Below, one piece after another: positions 1 through 10,574 of a stretch of 35,735 nucleotides of DNA. The stretch is from positions 1-35,735 of the forward strand of contig CAZUDB010000037.1 in the NCBI GenBank assembly GCA_964619055.1, read 5' to 3'. Made by a program: the position numbers and the translations under genes. Position 1 is the stretch's first letter, and each line of letters starts with the position of its first letter. This stretch comes from CAYVUM01 sp964619055. GTDB lineage: Bacteria > Pseudomonadota > Alphaproteobacteria > Rhodospirillales > Defluviicoccaceae. A model generated the notes under the pieces. It was not told the origin of the DNA. It was given only the letters and a program-made list of their open reading frames with translations, and made no database searches.

Positions 1-126
1 TTCTTGGCCCGCTCCGTCATTTGTTGATGGGAGAAATCTAATCACTCTCATTCGCGTGAGAAGTGACGGCCGTCATATCAACCTACAATTTTTCGAAAAA
101 TACGCGGATATTTTTGGGGTCTATCG

Positions 127-170
127 AAAAAAGGGTCTTTTGCCGGCCCGGCCCGACGGCCCAGGCCGGC
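127..170 (-). terminator. Possible weak terminator after the TPR/SPINDLY gene
   Basis: Read on the minus strand, seven-base arms GCCGGCC/GGCCGGC (164-170 and 142-148) can pair around a GC-rich loop. A run of six T follows about nine bases after the stem (127-132). The position just past the stop at 210 fits a terminator, but the long loop and the distance to the T run make this weak. Nothing else is recognisable in 1-209. Confidence 0.3.
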
Positions 171-209
171 GTTTGGCGCGGGCACGCGGGCCTTTCCAGT
201 GGGAAACGC

Positions 210-2228
210 TTAACGTCCTCTATCCGCTTTGATCCGACGGTAGATATCGGCCAGCGCCGCTGCGTAGGTGTCGATGTCGCACAGGGCACTGCCGGCAACG
301 TGCCGGTGGAGATCAAGCCGCCCGGAGCGCAGGCCCACAGGGTCACCGGCCAGAGCGGCGGCGATGCGGACAAACCCGTCGGTATCGGCCGCAACCCAAG
401 TGTCGCAGCCGGCGGCGGTCAGCAGGCTTGCGCCCATCCGCCCACAGCTTCGCGTGCCGGCAAGGCTCACCACCGGCACCCCCATCCACAATGCGTGGGC
501 CGTCGTTGTCCCGCCGTTGTAGGGGATCGGATCAAGGGCGATGTCCATGCGCTCGTAAGCGCGCATGGCCTCCGAAAACGGTTCCGGCCCCTCCAGGATC
601 AGTCGCGACCGATCGACACCGGCGGCGGCAAACCGCGCGGCAAGGCGGTCCGCCACCGCCTTTTCCGCCAGCGGGCCGCACTTGACCAACAGTCGCGCCC
701 GCGGGATCGCCTTCAGCACCGACGCCCACAGCGCTACTGTGGCGTTGCCGAGCTTGGGCAGGTGATTAAGGGAGCCGAACACGACATCGCCCTGCGGATG
801 GTCGCCCGATGGCGACGGCATGGTCGGTGGTGCCGCGAAGCACAAGAAAGATCCCGGAAGGCAGGCCAAGCGCTCCGTCGCCAACGCTGTTTTGTCGTCG
901 GGAAACAGAATGCGGTCCGTAATCAACCAGTCGACGGCCGATGAACCCGTGGAATGGGGATAACCGATTGCCGAGGCCGTCACCGGTGCCGGGCGCAACG
1001 CAAACGCCGCCAGTCGATTGCCGTAGGTGTGACCCGAGAGATCGATCAGGACATCCAGGTCGTTGACGGCAATGCGACGGGCGAGCGCGTCGTCATCGAG
1101 CCGCTTGACCGGCGTCACCGTTACGCTGTCGGGGATGTCTCCTGCCGACGCATCGATCTCTTCACTGTTGAGATAGACATGCTGGGTGATCCCCATGCGG
1201 GCGTGGGCGGTGAACACCGGGGCAATGAACTGGGCCACGGGATGACTTCGGACCAGATCGGCGGTCACATAGCCGATCCGCAAACCTGAGCCCGATCGCC
1301 GTGGCCTGATCGGCGGGAGGCGCTCGTCATGGAGTTCTCGGCACCATCGACGATGAGCGTCCAGCACAAAGCGATCGTCGTGATCATCGCTGTACAGCAG
1401 GGCCATCAGATAAGGCGAGATGGCGCGGCGCCTTGACCTCGGCGCCGCAAGCGCACGCTCGAACAATGCAAACGCCTCTCTGGGCGCTGCGACGTTAATC
1501 AGGCAACTGGCCTCCGATGCGAGCGCGTCCGGATGTCCAGGGTCCATGACCAGGGCGCGCCGAAAGCCGGTTAAAGCCTCATGGTGACGGGAGGTTTGAG
1601 CGAGGGCATTGGCCAGATTCAGCTGAGCATCAAAGGAGGCCGTCCGCGCATTCGCCATGCCACGCAACAGCGGCACTGCGATGTCCCACCGGCTCTCGGC
1701 CCACAATCGCGACACCACCTTGGGTAAGCCCAGCCCGCCAGCGAACGCGGGATCATTAGGCGCCAAGTGCTGGGCGGCCGCTTGAGCGGCCTCCATAAAC
1801 GCACGAGCCGCCTCGGCTCCAGACTCGTCGAGAAGAAGGAGTGCTAGCTTCAGATGAGCCCGACCCAGCTCTGGCGTTTTCGTCACGGCCTCGCGGAGCG
1901 CGGCGAGGGCAGCCCGTCGTTCGTCCAGTTCCGTGAGAAGATTGGCGAGGTTGTAAAAGGTCTCTCCCGGCGCGTCGTCCTGCGCACACGCGCGCTCCAG
2001 GAGCGCACGGGCTTCTCCTTTGTCCCCCCGCTGCTTAGCAATCAGGGCCAAGTTGCCAAGCGCACCCGGATGGTCGGGAGCTTGTGCCAGCACACTGCGA
2101 AATCGCGCTTCAGCCTCAAGTGGCTGCCCAGCGCCAAGCGCGGCGACACCGACGGCAAACGCCGACTCGACGCTGTGTGGTTCAACGCCGTTCGAGTTTC
2201 CCTGGGACGGATGGTGGGACCTGGTCAT
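210..2228 (-). CDS. TPR-repeat protein with SPINDLY/O-GlcNAc-transferase-like C-terminal domain
   Basis: Protein of about 672 residues. The N-terminal third (roughly residues 20-260) is a series of tetratricopeptide repeats, with the typical spaced Gly/Ala/Leu pattern and phrases such as APDHPGALGNLALIAKQRG. The C-terminal half carries the hallmarks of the glycosyltransferase family 41 (OGT/SPINDLY) fold: IGYVTADLVRSHPV, LIDLSGHT, FGSLNHLPKLG, and the UDP-sugar-binding stretch DPIPYNGGTTTAHALWMGVP followed by SCGRMGASLL. The usual GYPNTTG loop reads GYPHSTG here. Such bacterial proteins are thought to transfer sugars to proteins or act in surface glycan synthesis; the acceptor is unknown. I chose the ATG at 2228, 22 bases after the preceding gene; an in-frame TTG lies at 2240. 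It is the second gene of a two-gene unit. Confidence 0.88.
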   Translation of the reverse strand: MTRSHHPSQGNSNGVEPHSVESAFAVGVAALGAGQPLEAEARFRSVLAQAPDHPGALGNLALIAKQRGDKGEARALLERACAQDDAPGETFYNLANLLTELDERRAALAALREAVTKTPELGRAHLKLALLLLDESGAEAARAFMEAAQAAAQHLAPNDPAFAGGLGLPKVVSRLWAESRWDIAVPLLRGMANARTASFDAQLNLANALAQTSRHHEALTGFRRALVMDPGHPDALASEASCLINVAAPREAFALFERALAAPRSRRRAISPYLMALLYSDDHDDRFVLDAHRRWCRELHDERLPPIRPRRSGSGLRIGYVTADLVRSHPVAQFIAPVFTAHARMGITQHVYLNSEEIDASAGDIPDSVTVTPVKRLDDDALARRIAVNDLDVLIDLSGHTYGNRLAAFALRPAPVTASAIGYPHSTGSSAVDWLITDRILFPDDKTALATERLACLPGSFLCFAAPPTMPSPSGDHPQGDVVFGSLNHLPKLGNATVALWASVLKAIPRARLLVKCGPLAEKAVADRLAARFAAAGVDRSRLILEGPEPFSEAMRAYERMDIALDPIPYNGGTTTAHALWMGVPVVSLAGTRSCGRMGASLLTAAGCDTWVAADTDGFVRIAAALAGDPVGLRSGRLDLHRHVAGSALCDIDTYAAALADIYRRIKADRGR

Positions 2229-2250
2229 GGCGGCAACCAAACGGTCCTGG

Positions 2251-3333
2251 TCAGGACAACGGCTCCGGTGGGGCCACCCGGATCATGCGGCGGATCTCGT
2301 CCGTCACCAGGCCCACCGCCATGGGGCGCTGGACATCCGCCAGGACGGCCACATCGTAGAGCTCGCCGATCATCCCGTCGATGCGCAGCCAATGGACGAT
2401 GTCGCCCGTGGTCAGGTCAACCACCCACAGGCCGCACCGGGGTTCAGCGTCGCGGCGAGCCAGCTCGTCATCCAGCGCCAATCCGGTGAATGTCTTGTTG
2501 TCTCTTGGCTTGGACAAGCCAACGATGGCGAACCGCCCATGAAGGGCGAGGCCGCGACCATAGCCGGGAAGGAAGACCACTCGATCCAGCGCGCCCGTCT
2601 CGACGTCGAGCGCACAAAGGTGGCCGTTGCCCGAATCCAGGAACCACAATCGGCCATCATGCCAACGTGGCGAGTGGGGCATGGACAGGCCTGCGGCGAC
2701 AATCCGGTCCGAGGCGACGTCCATGACAATCCCTCCGTCGGTTCGACGATCCCGCCAACCGTCGGCCACGTCGGAGCGGCTTACGGCCGTCACATAGGCC
2801 GGCCGGCCGTCCCGAATAGCGAGGCCATTTAAGTGGCAGCGATCTTCGGCGGCCAGTTTGGTGATGAAGGGAGGCTTCCAAATCGGCGCAAAGCTGTGGG
2901 AATCGCTCACCGTCGCCAAACAACCAAACAGCGTGCTCACGAACACAATCCGACCGCTGCCGTCGACCGCGATGTCATGAATGTCAAGGTCACCCGTGGT
3001 CCAGGCGATCTGGGGAACGAACAGACGATCGTAACCGTCGTGGACCTGCCCGACTTCCAGGACATTGTCGAATCGCCAAAGCTGAAACAAGGTTGCCAGA
3101 TAGAGCTGGCTTGCATCGGACCACAGCCCCATCGCCCGGTTGAACGTGCGCTCGAAGATGGAGAGGCGACCATTGGGTTGGGCGCCGATCAGGAACAGCT
3201 TGCCAACCTGGTAGGTTGAGAACACCAAACTGATCCGGTGCTCGACCATCCACGCCGGCAACTGGCGTGAGCCCATAAGCTCCAGCTTTGTGTCCGGTTC
3301 TTTGGCTGTCGCTGGTTCCATAGGGTCTGCCAT
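2251..3333 (-). CDS. TIGR03032 family protein (beta-propeller-like, function unknown)
   Basis: About 360 residues. The start region ELMGSRQLPAWMVEHRISLVFSTYQVGKLFLIG and the later phrases NRAMGLW, LYLATLFQLWRF, HLNGLAIRDGRPAYVTAVSRSD, NSGNGHLCALD (here DSGNGHLCALD) and FLPGYGRGLA are typical of the TIGR03032 family. This family has repeated WD-like/NHL-like strands suggesting a beta-propeller. No signal peptide or catalytic motif is visible. It is the first gene of the unit, ending 22 bases before the TPR/SPINDLY gene, so the two are probably co-transcribed. Members of this family often sit near TPR and glycosyltransferase genes, which suggests a role with protein or surface glycosylation, but the biochemical function is not established. 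A second ATG four codons downstream could also be the start. Confidence 0.85.
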   Translation of the reverse strand: MADPMEPATAKEPDTKLELMGSRQLPAWMVEHRISLVFSTYQVGKLFLIGAQPNGRLSIFERTFNRAMGLWSDASQLYLATLFQLWRFDNVLEVGQVHDGYDRLFVPQIAWTTGDLDIHDIAVDGSGRIVFVSTLFGCLATVSDSHSFAPIWKPPFITKLAAEDRCHLNGLAIRDGRPAYVTAVSRSDVADGWRDRRTDGGIVMDVASDRIVAAGLSMPHSPRWHDGRLWFLDSGNGHLCALDVETGALDRVVFLPGYGRGLALHGRFAIVGLSKPRDNKTFTGLALDDELARRDAEPRCGLWVVDLTTGDIVHWLRIDGMIGELYDVAVLADVQRPMAVGLVTDEIRRMIRVAPPEPLS

Positions 3334-3644
3334 TGCTCACCTGCATATCGACCTTGTGTGCGAGAGGATCCGGTTCCCCGGCCTCGAGGTCAAGGGAGCT
3401 GCTCGTCCGTGCAGCGCTCTGCAATGTTGGCCGGCTCTTCACTTATCGGAAATGCAATAGTGGAACTTCGAAGGGGTCACTGCAGACTCCAAGTCTTATC
3501 TCACTCGGACCGCTCGAAATCGACCTGACAACTGCGAAAGCGGATCCGTTTCTCTACGGCGCTGAAACAAGAAAACCGCCGGCAAGGGGAGCCTTGCCGG
3601 CGGGAGTCAGGACCGATCGTTCGGCCCGGGAGGAGGGGGAGTGT
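3334..3644. other. Intergenic stretch between fruA and the TIGR03032 gene
   Basis: About 310 bases without a supportable gene. The left part should hold the minus-strand promoter for the TIGR03032/TPR unit, but I could not identify convincing -35/-10 elements. The right part holds the strong fruA terminator described separately. Confidence 0.6.
3571..3603 (-). terminator. Rho-independent terminator of the fru operon
   Basis: A perfect 12-base inverted repeat (3576-3587 and 3592-3603) has a four-base loop. On the minus strand the stem is followed by TTTTCTTGTTT. It lies about 40 bases past the fruA stop codon, as expected for an intrinsic terminator closing fruB-fruK-fruA. Confidence 0.88.
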
Positions 3645-5459
3645 TCAGGCTCTGGCGCTGCCGACCTTCGCGGCGACGGGGACGTCGGCAGGGATCGGCT
3701 TCTTCAAAATGATCAGCATGGCGCATGCCACGACCGTGCCGATGGCGATGGCGGCGATGTACATGCCGAGGTTGCTCACGGCATTCGGGATCGCCAGCAC
3801 AAAGATGCCACCATGTGGGGCGCGCAAGCCGCAGTCGAAGTACATCGAAATCGCGCCCGTTAGAGCTGCGCCGATCATGATCGACGGGATGACGCGTAAC
3901 GGGTCTTTGGCTGCAAACGGTATGGCCCCCTCGGTAATGAAAGAGATGCCGAGCACCGCCGCGGCCTTGCCGGCCTCCTGCTCGTCCCTCGAGAAGCGAT
4001 TCTTGGCGACGACGGTTGCGAGCGAGAGAGCGAGCGGCGGCACCATGCCAGCGGCCATGACCGCGGCCATCGGCGTGAACGTGTTGCTGGCGAGCAGGCC
4101 GACGGCGAAAGTGTAAGCGGCCTTGTTGACCGGGCCGCCCATGTCGAAGGCCATCATTGCGCCGAGCAACAGGCCCAGTCCCACCGCGTGGGTATCACCC
4201 ATGCCCTGCAGGAAGCTGGTCAGGCCCTCATTGATAAAGCGCACCGGCTCGCCGATGACGTAAATCATCAGCAGACCAACGACGAGGGTCGACAGCAGCG
4301 GGATAATCAGAACCGGCTTCAACCCCTCGAAATGGACCGGCACTTTGATCTTCTCGCGCATCCACAGCGCCACATAACCAGCGAGAAAGCCGGACGCGAT
4401 GCCGCCGAGGAAGCCAGCTTCCAGGTTGATGGCGAGCAGGCCGCCGATGAGGCCGGGTGTCAGGCCAGGCCGGTCGGCGATGGAATACGCGATGTAGCCG
4501 GAGAGCACGGGCACCATCAGCTTGAAGGCGGCGCCTCCACCGATCTCCATCAACGCCCAAGCCAGGGTGTCCTGTTCCTTGAACGCCTCGATACCGAAGA
4601 CGAACGAGAGCGCGATGCAGAGGCCGCCCGCTACGACGATCGGCAGCATGTAAGAAACACCTGTGAGCAGATGCTTGTAGACACCGGCCTGCTTGGATTT
4701 CTGGGTAGCTTTCGCGGCCTGGACGCTGGCAGCATAGTCACCTCCGCCAGCGACAGCGCCGCCGCCCGCTGCAACGGCTTCGGAGAATGCGGATCCAATG
4801 ACGTCCGGTCCGCCCTTAACGGCGGCGCCCACTGAGGTCTTATAGACACGCTTGCCGGAGAACCGGGACTCGTCCACATGGGTGTCGGCGGCGATGATCA
4901 CCACGTCCGCGGCGGCGATGTCCTCGTCGGTCAGCTGGTTCTTGGCGCCGACAGAGCCCTGGGTCTCGACGCTGATCTCGTGGCCGGCTGCGGCCGCTGC
5001 CTTTTTTAAGGCGTCGGCCGCCATGAAGGTGTGGGCGATGCCGGTGGGGCAGGCGGTGATCGCGACGATCCGTTTTCCGGCTGAAGCGGCGCCTGCGGGA
5101 GCGTCGGTCGTCGATGTTTCGGTCGTCGGAGCAGGCGCCGCGTCTGGAACGATCCCAGCGACCGCGAGAGCCTCATCGACAACCTCGGCCGTTTCGCGAA
5201 TGGCTCGACTGGTCGAGGTCTCGAAGATTGGGCGGCTTTCGAATCGAACTTGGTCGACGTGAATGTCGGTGGCTAGAATCACAACGTCGGCCTCGGCGAT
5301 ATCGACATCGTCGAGCGGATCGGTGACGCCTTCCGAGCCTTGGCATTCAATCTTGACAGAGTGTCCTTTGGACGCCGCGACTTTGCGGATCGCTTCCGCC
5401 GCCATGAGGGTATGCGCAATGCCGGTTGGGCAAGCGGTGACGCTGACAATTTTTGCCAT
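3645..5459 (-). CDS. fruA: PTS fructose transporter subunit IIB'BC (FruA)
   Basis: 604-residue membrane permease that takes up fructose while phosphorylating it to fructose-1-phosphate. It has two tandem IIB domains: residues 1-105 with ACPTGIAHT (Cys10) and residues about 128-230 with a second ACPTGIAHT (Cys137), joined by an Ala/Pro/Thr-rich linker. The IIC domain (about 260-590) follows, with the family stretches HLLTGVSYMLPIVVAGG, ADRPGLTPGLIGG, DMGGPVNKAAY and FITEGAIPFAAKDP. The start is fixed by a strong ribosome-binding site, AAGGAGGA at 5467-5474, eight bases upstream; a 60-codon in-frame extension further upstream overlaps fruK and is not needed. Third gene of the operon, 19 bases after fruK. 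In E. coli FruA the N-terminal IIB' copy lacks the active Cys, so the intact first copy here is notable. Confidence 0.97.
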   Translation of the reverse strand: MAKIVSVTACPTGIAHTLMAAEAIRKVAASKGHSVKIECQGSEGVTDPLDDVDIAEADVVILATDIHVDQVRFESRPIFETSTSRAIRETAEVVDEALAVAGIVPDAAPAPTTETSTTDAPAGAASAGKRIVAITACPTGIAHTFMAADALKKAAAAAGHEISVETQGSVGAKNQLTDEDIAAADVVIIAADTHVDESRFSGKRVYKTSVGAAVKGGPDVIGSAFSEAVAAGGGAVAGGGDYAASVQAAKATQKSKQAGVYKHLLTGVSYMLPIVVAGGLCIALSFVFGIEAFKEQDTLAWALMEIGGGAAFKLMVPVLSGYIAYSIADRPGLTPGLIGGLLAINLEAGFLGGIASGFLAGYVALWMREKIKVPVHFEGLKPVLIIPLLSTLVVGLLMIYVIGEPVRFINEGLTSFLQGMGDTHAVGLGLLLGAMMAFDMGGPVNKAAYTFAVGLLASNTFTPMAAVMAAGMVPPLALSLATVVAKNRFSRDEQEAGKAAAVLGISFITEGAIPFAAKDPLRVIPSIMIGAALTGAISMYFDCGLRAPHGGIFVLAIPNAVSNLGMYIAAIAIGTVVACAMLIILKKPIPADVPVAAKVGSARA

Positions 5460-5478
5460 GTTCGTTTCCTCCTTATGA

Positions 5479-6432
5479 TTAAACAGTAAGTGCGTGCGTG
5501 ATGATGCGAGGGATGAACGCCTCGATCGTCGCCAGGGGCGGCAACTGCGGACCGATTTCGCCCAACGCGCCGAGCGAAAAGGCGGTGGCCAAGCAAGCCA
5601 GGTCACCGGTCGGCAGGCCCTTGATCGAGCCGTGGACAATGCCTGAGACCATGGCGTCGCCCGCGCCGACCGTGCTCTTGACGGTGACCTTCGGAGGCGT
5701 GGCCAATACCGCCTCGTCCTTGGTCACGAAGATTGCGCCGCGGGCTCCCATGGAAACCGCGACGAGGCGAATGCCCTTGGCCACCAGCTCGCCAGCGGCT
5801 GCGACAATTTCGGTATCCGTCTGGAGCGCTGCGCCGGTGAGCTCCTTGAGCTCATCGATGTTGGGTTTGATAACTTCGGGGCCGGCGGAGATGGCTTCGG
5901 ACAGCGGTTGCCCACTGGTATCGAGGACGACGTGTTTCCCGCGCGCGTTCAAGCGCGAGACCATGTCGCGGTAGACGTCGACCGGCATACCGCCAGGCAG
6001 GCTGCCGGACAGCACGAACCACTCGATGCCCTCGATTGCCAAGGTTTCGACGGCGGAGAAAACAGACTCTACGTCGCGTGATCCCGCGTCGAGACCGGGG
6101 AAATTGATATCGGTGACGCGACTTTGAACTTCGTCGACGATTTTGATGTTGACACGTGTCAGGCCTGGAACCTTGACGAAGTAATCGGCGATCCCTTTTT
6201 CAGCGAACAGCCGATTGAACGGCTCCGCGTTGCCGAGACCGAGAAGTCCAGTGGCGGCGATCTCATAGCCGAAGTGCGTCAAGAACGAGGCTACATTGAC
6301 CCCCTTGCCGCCGGCGTCCGATTGCGTTCGCTCGACCCGGTTCACTTCGCCGGCGGTAAAGCGGGGTGCCAGCGCAGTCTGGTCGATGGCGGCGTTCATT
6401 GTCACCGTGGCGATCTGAAGTCCTGAGCTCAT
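5479..6432 (-). CDS. fruK: 1-phosphofructokinase
   Basis: 317 residues, the normal length for this PfkB/ribokinase-family enzyme, which turns fructose-1-phosphate into fructose-1,6-bisphosphate with ATP. Visible family marks are the N-terminal TVTMNAAIDQT, the substrate-side DAGGKGVNVASFL, VLSGSLPGGMP, KPNIDELKELTG, and the ATP/anion-hole motif VGAGDAMVSG containing the catalytic Asp. The start ATG at 6432 has AAGGAAG a few bases upstream. It lies between fruB (40-base gap) and fruA (19-base gap), so the three are one transcription unit and the product acts directly on what FruA delivers. Confidence 0.97.
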   Translation of the reverse strand: MSSGLQIATVTMNAAIDQTALAPRFTAGEVNRVERTQSDAGGKGVNVASFLTHFGYEIAATGLLGLGNAEPFNRLFAEKGIADYFVKVPGLTRVNIKIVDEVQSRVTDINFPGLDAGSRDVESVFSAVETLAIEGIEWFVLSGSLPGGMPVDVYRDMVSRLNARGKHVVLDTSGQPLSEAISAGPEVIKPNIDELKELTGAALQTDTEIVAAAGELVAKGIRLVAVSMGARGAIFVTKDEAVLATPPKVTVKSTVGAGDAMVSGIVHGSIKGLPTGDLACLATAFSLGALGEIGPQLPPLATIEAFIPRIITHALTV

Positions 6433-6472
6433 AAGCTGCTTCCTTGTTTTGCCGAAGGACTGGCCAAATCGG

Positions 6473-8944
<2,472 letters not shown>

Positions 8945-8991
8945 CGGTTCCTCCCGAGAACGATTGGTTCAAGCCTTGTTCGGTAAAGGCC

Positions 8992-9005
8992 AGTGAAACG
9001 CTTAA
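8992..9005. promoter_or_regulatory. Cra/FruR-like operator candidate
   Basis: The 14 bases AGTGAAACGCTTAA match every position of the degenerate enterobacterial Cra (FruR) consensus RSTGAAWCSNTHHW as I recall it. The site lies 48-61 bases upstream of the fruB start, where a repressor of the fructose operon would be expected, and also upstream of the divergent binding-protein gene. A weaker look-alike (TGAACCGGT) begins nearby at about 9009. No LacI-family regulator gene is in the window, so the binding factor is inferred. Confidence 0.45.
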
Positions 9006-9101
9006 GGATGAACCGGTGATGTCACTGCGGCAGGGATCTGCTGTAATGTTTGTAACAATCGCGTCGCCACGCGGCGCGTGGGGCATTGGGCAGACAGGCG
9101 C

Positions 9102-10574
9102 ATGCGACGCCGGCAATTGATCAAACGCGGAATCGAAGGGCTTGCCGCACTGGCACTTGGCAGCGCCTTCGCAATACCCAAGCGCGCCTTGGGCGGAGCA
9201 GAAAAATTGCTTGTCGCGACTCGCGATGGTGTGCCGATCGGTGGCCCCGCCATTCGTCACGGCCGCTCCTTTGCGGAGAGGATGGGGATACCCGTTCAGG
9301 TCGCTCAGACGCCGTTCGAACGGCTTTACGACGACATCATGGTGGGATTTATCACGGGCCGAAACGTTTACGACGTCCTGATCGTTCCGTCAGCCTGGCT
9401 GGGCGACCTCGCGCCGTACCTCGATTCCGTTCCCGATGCCCTCATCGCGACCGATGCCTTCCGCGATATTCACCCAGCCTACCGCGAAGGGCTGATGCGC
9501 TGGCAGGACGACTGGATGGCGATGACGATCGACGGTGATCTTCATGTCGGCGCTTACCGAACGGACCTGTTCAACGATGCCCACCACCGGCGCACCTTCG
9601 CCGTACGGTTCGGCTATCCGCTGGCGCCGCCCACCACATGGAAAAAGTACCGTGACGTTGCGGCGTACTTCCACGGTCAACGGCTCGCCAATGGCCGAAC
9701 ACTTGCCGGAACGCTCGAGGGAGTTGCGCCCGGTGGCCAGCGCATCTGGACCCTATTCAGTCGAGCGGCCGCCTACATGAGCGACCCGGACCGGCCCGGA
9801 AGCTTGTTCTTCGATCCAGAAACGATGACGCCGTCCCTCGACGGCGCCGGTTGGGTGCGCGCGCTTGAGGAGTTCGCCGCGATCCGGTCGTATGTTCCGG
9901 CCGACGCAGCAAGCCTTGACAGTTTCGAAATCCGGTCGCGCTTCGCTGCCGGCGACGCGGCGATGATCATCGATTGGACGGATACCGGCGTGCTGTCGAA
10001 CGATCCGGCGCGCTCGATCGTCGCTGGGCGCGTCGGCTTTTTTGTTTTGCCCGGTTCCGACGAAGTGTGGAGCCGGTTTCGGCAAAGATGGGTTCCGCTC
10101 GGATCCGTCCGGCACGTACCGTTTCTGGCGTTCGGTGGCTGGATCGCCGTGGTCCCGGCCGGCAGGAAAAACGCCGACACCGCGTGGCGTTACGTCGCAT
10201 GGTACGGCAGCCTGGAAAACAGCTCCAGAGACGTCATCGACGGCGCATCCGGCATCAATCCTTACCGACGCTCGCACTTGGCCGACTTCGCACTCTGGCG
10301 CAGCGCGCTCGGCGACGAAGCGACAGCTCGCGCCTACATGGCGGTCATCCGCGATAGCCTGGAATCTCCCAACCTTGAGCACGACCTGCGTATCCCGGGG
10401 TTTCGAGCCTATGCAGCGGCCCTGGATACGGCGATCGGCCGAGCAATGTTCGAAGGAATTGAAGCGAAGAGCGCGCTGGCGGACGCTGCGATCATCTGGG
10501 AGCAGATAACCGATCGCCTCGGCCGCGCCGGGCAGCGTCTACACTATCGACGGGCGATGGGACTGCCCGCGTGA
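9102..10574 (+). CDS. Periplasmic extracellular solute-binding protein (sugar type), probable sensor accessory
   Basis: About 490 residues. The N-terminus MRRRQLIKRGIEGLAALALG carries a twin-arginine-like signal (RRQLIK then a hydrophobic stretch), so export in folded form by Tat is likely. The body has the layout of family 1 (MalE-like) solute-binding proteins: an early beta-strand LLVATRDG, the segment VYDVLIVPSAWLGDLAPYLDSVPD, a central GDAAMIIDWTDTG, and a late VPFLAFGGWIAVVPAGRKNADTAWRYVAWYGS. I prefer the ATG at 9102 (AGG five bases upstream, start of the Tat motif) over a GTG at 9078. Its stop overlaps the start of the kinase gene by four bases (GTGA), so the two are translationally coupled. 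No ABC permease or ATPase genes are adjacent, which argues for a sensing role rather than uptake. The ligand is not known; fructose or a related sugar is an inference from the neighbours. Confidence 0.82.
   Translation: MRRRQLIKRGIEGLAALALGSAFAIPKRALGGAEKLLVATRDGVPIGGPAIRHGRSFAERMGIPVQVAQTPFERLYDDIMVGFITGRNVYDVLIVPSAWLGDLAPYLDSVPDALIATDAFRDIHPAYREGLMRWQDDWMAMTIDGDLHVGAYRTDLFNDAHHRRTFAVRFGYPLAPPTTWKKYRDVAAYFHGQRLANGRTLAGTLEGVAPGGQRIWTLFSRAAAYMSDPDRPGSLFFDPETMTPSLDGAGWVRALEEFAAIRSYVPADAASLDSFEIRSRFAAGDAAMIIDWTDTGVLSNDPARSIVAGRVGFFVLPGSDEVWSRFRQRWVPLGSVRHVPFLAFGGWIAVVPAGRKNADTAWRYVAWYGSLENSSRDVIDGASGINPYRRSHLADFALWRSALGDEATARAYMAVIRDSLESPNLEHDLRIPGFRAYAAALDTAIGRAMFEGIEAKSALADAAIIWEQITDRLGRAGQRLHYRRAMGLPA

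Noticed and set aside
63..944. Long open frame on the plus strand opposite the TPR/SPINDLY gene.
   Set aside because: It is antisense to a well-supported gene and its product is an Arg/Gly/His-rich shadow typical of high-GC DNA.
5460..5639. A 60-codon N-terminal extension of FruA.
   Set aside because: It overlaps the end of fruK, has shadow composition, and the strong ribosome-binding site at 5467-5474 fixes the downstream ATG.
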